From the NCBI GenBank assembly GCA_024679535.1, contig JAIBDF010000026.1:1-32118 (forward strand): a stretch of 32,118 nucleotides of DNA, written 5' to 3'. The position numbers were made by a program, and so were the translations under genes. This document shows, piece after piece, positions 24,015 through 30,901 of this stretch. The DNA is from Chromatiales bacterium (lineage in GTDB: Bacteria > Pseudomonadota > Gammaproteobacteria > Steroidobacterales > Woeseiaceae). Every line of letters begins with the position of its first letter. Position 1 is the stretch's first letter. The notes under the pieces are model-generated. The model worked only from the letters and a program-made list of their open reading frames with translations. It did no database searches and was not told the origin of the DNA.

Positions 24015-24636
24015 GTCAATTCTTGTCATCGCCTGTGGTGCGCTTGCCCGCGAAATCATTGCTCTAAAACGCCAATATGGCTGGGATCATCTGGATATGC
24101 AGTGCATCGACGCGCGCCTGCATAACCGACCCGCATTGATTCCCGAAAGATTGCAGCAAAAAATTCACGAGAACACTGGCCGATACAACCGGATTTTCGT
24201 CGCCTACGCGGATTGTGGCACTGGCGGCGCGATCGACCGGGTTCTCGAAGAAGAGGGTATCGAGCGCTTGCCAGGTGCTCATTGCTATCAGTTCTTCGCC
24301 GGGGAGCAGCGTTTCAATACCCTGTCCGAAGCGGAACCTGGCACGTTTTATCTCACGGACTTTCTCGTCCGCAATTTTGAGAAGCTCGTTGTTCAGCCAC
24401 TGAAACTGGATCGCTACCCCCAGTTGCGGGATGCGTACTTCGGCAATTACCGCAAGTTGGTATTTTTGTCGCAATCAAGCGATCCGAAGCTACTTGATGC
24501 CGCTAAACAGGCAGCTATGCGCCTTGACCTCGAATTTGAACAGGTCCACACCGGGTTCGGTGGACTCGAGCAAGGCCTGAATGAATTCGTCACCGAGCAG
24601 GAATATGGTCAAGAAGACTCTCGTTTACTGGCGTGA
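24007..24636 (+). CDS. DUF1638 protein linked to corrinoid methyl transfer
   Basis: A 209-residue soluble protein that I assign to DUF1638, a family found next to MttB-type and other corrinoid methyltransferase genes. Characteristic segments are ILVIACGALAREI (N-terminal strand and turn), IDARLHNRPALIPERLQQKI, RIFVAYADCGTGGAID and GAHCYQFFAGEQRF. Conserved Cys and His in these segments (Cys of ACGA, DCGTGG, HCYQF) could bind a metal or cobalt-corrinoid ligand. GTG 24007 is the start: GGGAGG lies 6 bases upstream and the gene overlaps the corrinoid protein's stop. Function is not known; a role in corrinoid loading, repair or chaperoning is plausible from context. Confidence 0.82.
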   Translation: MSESILVIACGALAREIIALKRQYGWDHLDMQCIDARLHNRPALIPERLQQKIHENTGRYNRIFVAYADCGTGGAIDRVLEEEGIERLPGAHCYQFFAGEQRFNTLSEAEPGTFYLTDFLVRNFEKLVVQPLKLDRYPQLRDAYFGNYRKLVFLSQSSDPKLLDAAKQAAMRLDLEFEQVHTGFGGLEQGLNEFVTEQEYGQEDSRLLA

Positions 24637-24910
24637 TATTCCGGCGCAGGTCATCGTACAACGGGGCCGCCGCCGCGAAAAAGTAAAGTTAAGCTCGCGT
24701 TTTCATGAAGCGATCGACCGTGCCGCAATGCGTGCGGGCAAGGGCGGCAGCGACGCGTATCTGTCGGAATGGCGTCGTGAATCAATTCTGCTCGAGACAA
24801 CAGAGGATCTGGGTGAAATTGCCAGGTGTGTGGCCAGCGAGTTCGAGACAAAGTTCAGTGATCAGCGATTGCATGAATTGATTCGCAGTCACGGGTCGGC
24901 GGGCGACTGA
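24605..24910 (+). CDS. Small 'virulence factor' domain protein (PF13769-like)
   Basis: A 101-residue basic protein. The sequence KTLVYWRDIPAQVIVQRGRR, then FHEAIDRAAMRAGKGGSDAY and LSEWRRE matches the small family named 'virulence factor' in databases, a name that says nothing about function. In proteobacteria this family recurs beside MttB-type methyltransferase and MetV/MetF genes, as seen here. AGCAGGAAT gives the ribosome-binding site for ATG 24605, 32 bases inside the DUF1638 gene, so the two are translationally coupled. No catalytic residues are evident; a small subunit or assembly factor for the methyltransferase or the MetV/MetF complex is a reasonable guess. Confidence 0.75.
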   Translation: MVKKTLVYWRDIPAQVIVQRGRRREKVKLSSRFHEAIDRAAMRAGKGGSDAYLSEWRRESILLETTEDLGEIARCVASEFETKFSDQRLHELIRSHGSAGD

Positions 24911-24915
24911 TAGTC

Positions 24916-25395
24916 ATGTATTGGATGCGAAGCTGGTCTGTTCGAAATGCGCGTATGCTCGAGAAGCTTTATTCGCGCTTCGAATGGCTGCTTGTTAAGG
25001 CGGATCCCGTTCTACAAAAGATTGGCTACGAAAAACTCGATCGTCCATTTGCAGGCGTTGAAAAAGTGACCAAGGGTTTCTTGCTTGACTCACAAAGTTG
25101 TGGTCAATGCATCGTTGGCTACACCGGACTGTCGTGCCCGATGAACTGCCCGAAAAAGATGCGTAATGGCCCATGTGGCGGCGTTCGTCCCGATGGTCGG
25201 TGCGAAGTTGATCCGGAGATGGACTGTGTTTGGGTGCAGGCCTGGGAAGGCAACAAGCGGTTGCATGCCAACAATTACCCGATTCAGATCGTTCAGCCAC
25301 CTGTCGACAACCGTCTTTTGGGTCATTCAGCGTGGCTCCATGAATTGCAGAAAAAACGGCAGACGATCTCCGGGCTGAACGACGATGCGGTTTGA
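24916..25395 (+). CDS. metV: MetV-like zinc/Fe-S protein (MTHFR C-terminal domain)
   Basis: A 159-residue protein matching the 'methylenetetrahydrofolate reductase C-terminal' family, the MetV partner of MetF in acetogens. Seven cysteines cluster between residues 62 and 104 (SCGQC, SCPMNC, GPCGG, RC, DC), a zinc- or iron-sulfur-binding pattern. A short N-terminal amphipathic segment precedes it (MYWMRSWSVRNARM, KLYSRFEWLLVK). In acetogens MetV gives the reductase an electron route other than NAD(P)H. Here, with MetF next door, the pair would run as a methyl-THF dehydrogenase, oxidising the methyl group removed from the betaine. The gene's end overlaps metF by 11 bases. Confidence 0.85.
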   Translation: MYWMRSWSVRNARMLEKLYSRFEWLLVKADPVLQKIGYEKLDRPFAGVEKVTKGFLLDSQSCGQCIVGYTGLSCPMNCPKKMRNGPCGGVRPDGRCEVDPEMDCVWVQAWEGNKRLHANNYPIQIVQPPVDNRLLGHSAWLHELQKKRQTISGLNDDAV

Positions 25396-26386
25396 CGATG
25401 AACCGGTGAATCCCGGCGAGGCGCTGCCAATACTGCCAGGTCATGCCTCGCCAGGCCGACTGGAACGCGTCCTGCGCGCTGGCGCATTTGCCGTTACCGC
25501 GGAAATTGCCCCGCCTGATTCGGCCGACCCGAATGAGGTGTACGAGCGGGCTGCCTTGTTCGATGGCTATGTGGACGCGATCAATGCGACGGACGGCTCA
25601 GGTGCGCATTGCCATATGTCGAGCGTCGGCGTGTGCTCGCTGCTAACGCGCCGCGGCTACGCGATGGTCATGCAGGTATCCGCTCGCGATCGCAATCGAA
25701 TCGCAATTCAGGGTGATGTCCTTGGCGCGTCGGCGATGGGCGTATCGAACATACTATGCCTGACCGGCGACAGCGTGGAAGTTGGCGATCATCCGGAGGC
25801 GAAGCCGGTTTTCGATCTGGACAGCCTGTCGATGCTTTCAATGCTGCGCAAAATGCGCGACGAGCAACGCTTTCTGAGTGGCCGCAAGCTTTCCGTTCCG
25901 CCCCGCGTGTTTCTTGGTGCCGCGGCGAATCCGTTCGGGCCGCCGCTCGATTACCGGCCGCACCGACTGGCGAAGAAGATTAAGGCAGGTGCCCAGTTTA
26001 TTCAGACGCAGTACTGCTTCGATATCGAGCGGTTCAGTGAGTATATGAAATCGGTTCGAGACATTGGTGCGCACGAAGAGGCCTATATCCTTCCCGGCAT
26101 CGGGCCGCTGGCGTCGGCGAAATCGGCCGAGTGGATTCGAAATAACGTGCCTGGTGTGCATATTCCCGACCCGATCATAAAACGTCTGAAAAGTGCGAAG
26201 GATGAGGCAAGTGAAGGGATCAGCATCTGCGTGGACCTGATTAATAAACTTGCAGAAATTGATGGCGTGCGGGGTGTTCATATCATGGCGTTTCGTCGGG
26301 AACACCGCGTCGCAGAGATTGTTGAGCGTACGAAGATTCTTGGGAGCAGAATTCCGTGGCATCCGGGCGTCGCTAGTGGAGATTAG
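25385..26386 (+). CDS. metF: Methylenetetrahydrofolate reductase
   Basis: A 333-residue FAD-dependent TIM-barrel enzyme interconverting 5-methyl-THF and 5,10-methylene-THF. Expected segments: FAVTAEIAPPDSAD (active-site Glu region), DGYVDAINATDGSGAHCHMS, MVMQVSARDRNRIAIQGD, NILCLTGDSVEVGDHPEAKP and GAQFIQTQYCFDIERF. It is longer than E. coli MetF at the N-terminus and resembles the catabolic or acetogen type that works with MetV. In this operon it most likely works in the oxidative direction, feeding methyl groups from corrinoid-dependent demethylation into the one-carbon pool. Starts 11 bases before the metV stop and ends 3 bp before the THF methyltransferase. Confidence 0.93.
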   Translation: MRFDDEPVNPGEALPILPGHASPGRLERVLRAGAFAVTAEIAPPDSADPNEVYERAALFDGYVDAINATDGSGAHCHMSSVGVCSLLTRRGYAMVMQVSARDRNRIAIQGDVLGASAMGVSNILCLTGDSVEVGDHPEAKPVFDLDSLSMLSMLRKMRDEQRFLSGRKLSVPPRVFLGAAANPFGPPLDYRPHRLAKKIKAGAQFIQTQYCFDIERFSEYMKSVRDIGAHEEAYILPGIGPLASAKSAEWIRNNVPGVHIPDPIIKRLKSAKDEASEGISICVDLINKLAEIDGVRGVHIMAFRREHRVAEIVERTKILGSRIPWHPGVASGD

Positions 26387-26389
26387 TCA

Positions 26390-27286
26390 ATGACAGAAAC
26401 AGTACTGAGTTCACCAACGAAGGAAGTTCGTATCGGCTTCGATCGACCATTTGTGATTATCGGTGAGCGCATCAATCCCACGGGTCGGAAGATTCTCGCT
26501 GAGGAAATGAAAAACGGTGATTATTCGCGAGTCGAGGCGGATGCGCTTGCGCAGGTTGCTGCTGGCGCGCATATGCTCGACGTCAATGCAGGCATTCCGC
26601 TTGCAGATGAACCGGCAATACTCGCCGAAGCGATCAAGTTGGTGCAGTCGGTGACTGACGTTCCGTTGTCCATTGACTCGTCGATTGTTGCTGCGCTCGA
26701 ATCCGGTCTCTCGGTTTACCAGGGCAAGGCGCTCGTCAATTCGGTCACAGGCGAGGATGAATGCCTCGAGGCGGTGCTGCCACTTGTTGCCAAATACGGT
26801 GCGGCAGTCGTCGCGATTTCGAACGACGAAACTGGAATATCCGAAGACCCGGATGTGCGTTTCGAGGTCGCCAAGAAAATTGTCGAACGGGCGGCGGACC
26901 ATGGCATAGCGCGTGCAGACGTTATCGTGGACCCGCTCGTTATGCCTATTGGCGCCATCAATTCGGCAGGCAAGCAGGTAATGCACATCGTCCAGCGACT
27001 CCGGAACGAGCTGCAGGTCAATACTACCTGTGGGGCGTCGAACGTCAGTTTCGGACTACCCAACCGAAACGGCATCAACAGCGCGTTCCTGGCGATGGCA
27101 ATTGGCGCGGGAATGACTTCTGCGATTACCAGTCCACTGCATGAAGAGGTTCTGCAAGCCGTGATGGGGGCTGACGTGATGATGGGACACGATCCGGATT
27201 GCGCCAGGTGGATCAAAAAATATCGCCAGCCGACAGGCGATACGGGTGCGCGCGGTGGCCGACGACGCAGACGTCGATCGGCCTGA
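26390..27286 (+). CDS. Methyltetrahydrofolate:corrinoid methyltransferase
   Basis: A 298-residue pterin-binding TIM barrel of the MetH-domain/AcsE/MtgA type. It would take the methyl group from methyl-Co(III) corrinoid protein and give methyl-THF. Diagnostic parts are IIGERINPTGRKILAEEM, the Asp of HMLDVNAGIP, LSIDSSIVAALESGL, NSVTGEDE, VDPLVMPIG and CGASNVSFGLPNRNGIN with the Asn that fixes the pterin. It ends in an Arg run (GARGGRRRRRRSA) absent from characterised homologues I know. GGAG precedes ATG 26390. Its tight coupling to metF and the activase fits one pathway. Confidence 0.92.
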   Translation: MTETVLSSPTKEVRIGFDRPFVIIGERINPTGRKILAEEMKNGDYSRVEADALAQVAAGAHMLDVNAGIPLADEPAILAEAIKLVQSVTDVPLSIDSSIVAALESGLSVYQGKALVNSVTGEDECLEAVLPLVAKYGAAVVAISNDETGISEDPDVRFEVAKKIVERAADHGIARADVIVDPLVMPIGAINSAGKQVMHIVQRLRNELQVNTTCGASNVSFGLPNRNGINSAFLAMAIGAGMTSAITSPLHEEVLQAVMGADVMMGHDPDCARWIKKYRQPTGDTGARGGRRRRRRSA

Positions 27287-27308
27287 GCTTCGAACGGCGG
27301 ATAGAGCT

Positions 27309-29324
27309 ATGTCCACAACTGATGCGAAGATCGTATTTACGCCGTCGGGGCGTCGCGGCCGTTTTTCGCTGAACACGCCGGTCCTGGAAGCGGCGCGCAG
27401 CCTCGGGGTCGACGTGGACTCGGTTTGCGGCGGTCGCGGTCTTTGCGGACGCTGCCAGGTGACCTGTGCCGAGGGAGAGTTTGCCAAACATGGCATCGTT
27501 TCCCAAAGTGATCATTTATCACCCGTTGGTGACGTTGAAACGCGTTATGGAGAACGTCAGGGTTTTCTGGTGGACGGCCGTCGACTGAGCTGCCAGGCGC
27601 GAATCATGGGCGACCTTGTCATAGACGTGCCGGCGGAAAGCCAGCTACATCGGCAGGTGGTTCGCAAAAGTGCGGAATATCGTGACATTACGCTCGATAC
27701 GAGCGTGCATCTTTACTACGTCGAGGTGCAGGAAGCGAGTCTCGATGATCCGACCGCCGATCTGCAGCGATTGCTTCTGGCGCTCGCAGTTGAGTGGCAA
27801 CTTCAGGACCTGGCATGCGATCCGGTGGTGTTGGAAAGCTTGCAACCGATAATGCGCGAGGGTAAGTGGAAAGTAACTGTCGCGGTGCATGATCAATCGA
27901 CGATTATCGCCATCTGGCCGGGTTTCAAACGCGACGCTTACGGGGTCGCAATCGACATCGGTTCAACGACGATTGCCGCACACCTGTGCAACCTGGCGAC
28001 CGGCGAGGTCGTGGCAACAAGCGGCATCATGAATCCGCAGATTCGATTCGGCGAAGATTTGATGAGCCGTGTTTCCTACGTGATGATGCACCCGGAGGGT
28101 AGCGCTGAGCTGACCGAATCAGTTCGTACGGGTGCAAATGACCTGATCGCAGGGGTTGTCGCGGACGCCGGCATTGAACCCGGCGACATACTTGAAGCGA
28201 CGGTTGTCGGCAATCCGATCATGCACCATTTGTTTCTCGGCATCAGTCCGGTTGAACTCGGCTGGGCGCCGTTCGCGCTGGCAACGGATCGAGCATTGGA
28301 CCTGCAGGCGCGTCACCTCGGCCTTGCGATCAATGCGGGTGCCGTAGTCTATGTTTTGCCCTGTATCGCAGGCCATGTCGGCGCAGACGCCGCCGCAATG
28401 ATCTTGTCCGAAGAGCCGCACCTGCTGGAAGAGATATCATTGGTAGTCGATGTCGGTACGAACGCCGAAATCGTGCTTGGCAATCGGGATCGACTACTGG
28501 CCTGTTCGAGCCCGACCGGACCGGCATTCGAGGGCGCGCAGATCAGCTGTGGACAGCGTGCCGCGCCCGGTGCTATCGAGCGCGTCCGCGTGGACGCCAA
28601 GACATTTGAGGTTCGGTTCAGCGTTATAGGGTCGGAGCTCTGGTCCGATGACCCCGGTTTTGACGATTCAGTGAATAAGTTTGGCGTCACCGGTATTTGT
28701 GGCTCCGGCATCATCGAAGCGGTAGCCGAGATGTACCTGGCGGGTCTGGTTAGCGAAGAAGGGGTTATTGACGGCGACCTGTCGACTCGGACGTCGCGCC
28801 TGGTACCTGACGAACGTACATGGTCGTTCGTCTTGCATGACGGCAATCCAAAAATCACTGTCACGCAAAATGATGTTCGTCAAATCCAGCTGGCCAAGGC
28901 GGCACTGTATGCAGGTATCAAGTTACTGCTGGACAGAGCCGGCCTCGGGGAAGTCGATCGAATTCGGCTGGCCGGCGCATTTGGCAGTCATATCGACCCG
29001 CGTTACGCCATGATTTTGGGTCTGGTTCCCGATTGTAATCTGGAGAACGTCGAGTCAGCCGGGAATGCCGCCGGCACCGGCGCACGCATTGCGCTCCTGA
29101 ACCGAAATGCGCGGGCCGAGATTGAAAGCGTTGTTCGTAATATCGAGAAGATAGAGACTGCGGTCGAGCCGAAATTTCAGGAGTACTTCGTTGCCGCGAT
29201 GGCGATACCAAACAAGATCGACCCCTTTTCCAGGTTGTTCTCGGTCATCGACAAGCCGGTGAGCAAGAAGAATCCGGGTGACGATCCATCGCCGCGTCGC
29301 CGTCGCCGCAAGCGTGCCTCGTGA
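27309..29324 (+). CDS. RACE protein: ATP-dependent reductive activase of corrinoid enzymes (2Fe-2S + ASKHA)
   Basis: A ~671-residue activator that returns inactive Co(II) corrinoid to Co(I). The N-terminal plant-type 2Fe-2S domain holds Cys40, Cys46, Cys49 and Cys95 (VCGGRGLCGRCQV, LSCQA). A linker leads to an ASKHA-type ATPase (DUF4445/RamA-like C-terminal domain) with GVAIDIGSTTIAAHL, VVDVGTNAEIVLGN, SSPTGPAFEGAQISCG, GICGSGIIEAVAEM and RLAGAFGSHIDP. Unlike methanogen RamA, it uses a 2Fe-2S rather than C-terminal 4Fe-4S clusters, the usual bacterial form. ATG 27309 is preferred; an in-frame GTG at 27246 would overlap the previous gene by 41 bases. The protein ends in PRRRRRKRAS, again a polybasic tail. 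Confidence 0.92.
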   Translation: MSTTDAKIVFTPSGRRGRFSLNTPVLEAARSLGVDVDSVCGGRGLCGRCQVTCAEGEFAKHGIVSQSDHLSPVGDVETRYGERQGFLVDGRRLSCQARIMGDLVIDVPAESQLHRQVVRKSAEYRDITLDTSVHLYYVEVQEASLDDPTADLQRLLLALAVEWQLQDLACDPVVLESLQPIMREGKWKVTVAVHDQSTIIAIWPGFKRDAYGVAIDIGSTTIAAHLCNLATGEVVATSGIMNPQIRFGEDLMSRVSYVMMHPEGSAELTESVRTGANDLIAGVVADAGIEPGDILEATVVGNPIMHHLFLGISPVELGWAPFALATDRALDLQARHLGLAINAGAVVYVLPCIAGHVGADAAAMILSEEPHLLEEISLVVDVGTNAEIVLGNRDRLLACSSPTGPAFEGAQISCGQRAAPGAIERVRVDAKTFEVRFSVIGSELWSDDPGFDDSVNKFGVTGICGSGIIEAVAEMYLAGLVSEEGVIDGDLSTRTSRLVPDERTWSFVLHDGNPKITVTQNDVRQIQLAKAALYAGIKLLLDRAGLGEVDRIRLAGAFGSHIDPRYAMILGLVPDCNLENVESAGNAAGTGARIALLNRNARAEIESVVRNIEKIETAVEPKFQEYFVAAMAIPNKIDPFSRLFSVIDKPVSKKNPGDDPSPRRRRRKRAS

Positions 29325-29330
29325 TACGTC

Positions 29331-30878
29331 ATGGCTGAGACGAGAACGACAGTAATGTGCAAAAGTGACTTGGTGGAAGTCACCTGGGAGTGCGGCGCTC
29401 ACAGCACTCTCCCGCACCTGTGGCTGCGCGATAACTGTGACTGCGACGACTGCCGGATTTCACAGACCAGCGAGAAGAAGTTCATCCTCTCCGACGTACC
29501 TCCCGACCTTGCGCCGGTCGAGGCCGACGTTGTCGATGGTTGCCTGCGCATTGTCTGGCCGGACGGTCACCAGACCATTTATGACAGCAAGGTGCTGCGA
29601 ACCGGAGGCCGCAGTCGAAGTGCGAACTGGTCGCCATGGCCGAAGCAATTTGTGCCAGAGCGATATGCATATCAGGCGTTCCTGGACGACGATCGTGTCG
29701 CTGCCGCCGCCATCAGCCTGTTTATGGATCAGGGTGCTCTCATCCTGAGCGAAGCACCCGATGTGCCGGGCACGCTCGAGATGCTCGCGCCACGCCTCGG
29801 ACCGATCCGGGAGGTGCTGTTCGATCGGATTCACAACGTGAAAGTTGATCCGGCCGGATACAATGTCGCGCACACGCCGTTGCCGTTACCACCGCATAAC
29901 GACTTCGCCAGTTACACGTGGCCGCCAAGCGTGCAGGCATTGCACATGCTGGTCAACGAGGCGAAGGGCGGGAAATCGTTCATCGTCGATGGTTGGTCGA
30001 TCCTAAGCACGCTGCGTGATGAAGAACCGAATTTCTTCGAAGTTTTGTGCACGATGCCGGTGCCATTTCGAGAGTTCGACAGCGATAACGAAACGTATGC
30101 GGAAGCGCCCATCGTGAGGCTCGATGCCAGGGGCCGCATTGATGGTCTGCGATTCTCGAATCAGCTCATGCAGACCATAGATCCGAATGACCCGGACGCG
30201 CTCGAATTTTATCGCGCTTACCATGCGCTCTGCCGACGCATTACCGATCCGCGGAATCGCTCGGTCTTCCGACTCGACGGCGGGGAAATCCTGGTTGTTG
30301 CAGCGCATCGCGTGTTGCACGGCCGTGAGGCGTTCGAAGTGACGGGCCCGCGGCACCTGCAAGACGCCTATTTCGATCTCGTTTTTGCTCATGACGCCGG
30401 GAACGCTGAGCTACAGGCAGACAGGGTGCTCGGCTGGCTGCGACAAATGGAAGGAGACTCTCCGTACCAGATAAGTCGCCTCGATCATTGCCTGCAAACG
30501 GCAACCCGCGCCGAAAAAGACGGTGCCGATGACGAGACGATTACCTGTGCGTTGTTGCACGACATTGGCGACATTCTTGCGCCGGCGAATCATTCGCAGG
30601 TGGCGGCTGCGCTGCTTGCGCCCTTCATTAGCGAAAAGAACCACTGGATCGTCAAGCATCACGGTCTTTTCCAAGGCTATTACTGGTTCGAATACGCTGG
30701 CCGTGATCCGAACGCGCGCGACCGATTCAAGGGGCATGAGCACTACGAAGCGTGTGCCGATTTCTGTGCACGGTGGGATCAGGTATCGTTCGACCCGAAT
30801 TACGTAATGCAGCCCCTTGAGCATTTTGAGCCGCTGGTCCGTAGCTTGTTCGCGCAGGATCCGAAACCCTATTTCTGA
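29331..30878 (+). CDS. Fused GBBH-like Fe(II)/2OG dioxygenase + HD-domain protein (TmpA-TmpB-like)
   Basis: A 515-residue fusion. Residues ~10-95 are a GBBH-type N-terminal zinc domain (Cys36, Cys38, Cys41 in WLRDNCDCDDCRI, and His80). Residues ~110-355 are a TauD/GBBH dioxygenase with iron ligands His189 and Asp191 (PPHNDFASYTWPP), His330 and the 2OG-binding Arg332 (RVLHGREAF). Residues ~365-515 are an HD domain: His386 (LDHCLQTA), His410-Asp411 (LLHDIGD), His421, His444 and Asp483 (RWDQ), the ligand order of PhnZ/MIOX-type di-iron oxygenases. TmpA (GBBH-like) and TmpB (HD) convert 2-(trimethylammonio)ethylphosphonate to glycine betaine in two steps, and a fusion would do both. However, Glu at -7 from His386 in PhnZ is Tyr379 here, and the PhnZ phosphonate-binding segment is not recognisable, so the substrate is open. 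Start could be ATG 29355. Confidence 0.87.
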   Translation: MAETRTTVMCKSDLVEVTWECGAHSTLPHLWLRDNCDCDDCRISQTSEKKFILSDVPPDLAPVEADVVDGCLRIVWPDGHQTIYDSKVLRTGGRSRSANWSPWPKQFVPERYAYQAFLDDDRVAAAAISLFMDQGALILSEAPDVPGTLEMLAPRLGPIREVLFDRIHNVKVDPAGYNVAHTPLPLPPHNDFASYTWPPSVQALHMLVNEAKGGKSFIVDGWSILSTLRDEEPNFFEVLCTMPVPFREFDSDNETYAEAPIVRLDARGRIDGLRFSNQLMQTIDPNDPDALEFYRAYHALCRRITDPRNRSVFRLDGGEILVVAAHRVLHGREAFEVTGPRHLQDAYFDLVFAHDAGNAELQADRVLGWLRQMEGDSPYQISRLDHCLQTATRAEKDGADDETITCALLHDIGDILAPANHSQVAAALLAPFISEKNHWIVKHHGLFQGYYWFEYAGRDPNARDRFKGHEHYEACADFCARWDQVSFDPNYVMQPLEHFEPLVRSLFAQDPKPYF

Positions 30879-30901
30879 CAATTAATCCGGGAAGCAATAT
30901 A

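Noticed and set aside
24605-24910. Role in virulence suggested by the database family name
   Set aside because: The name is historical; gene context points to methyl-group metabolism and nothing else in the window suggests pathogenesis.
29331-30878. Plain gamma-butyrobetaine hydroxylase (carnitine synthesis)
   Set aside because: The C-terminal ~150-residue HD domain is not part of that enzyme, and the operon is catabolic. The family link is kept only at the dioxygenase-domain level.
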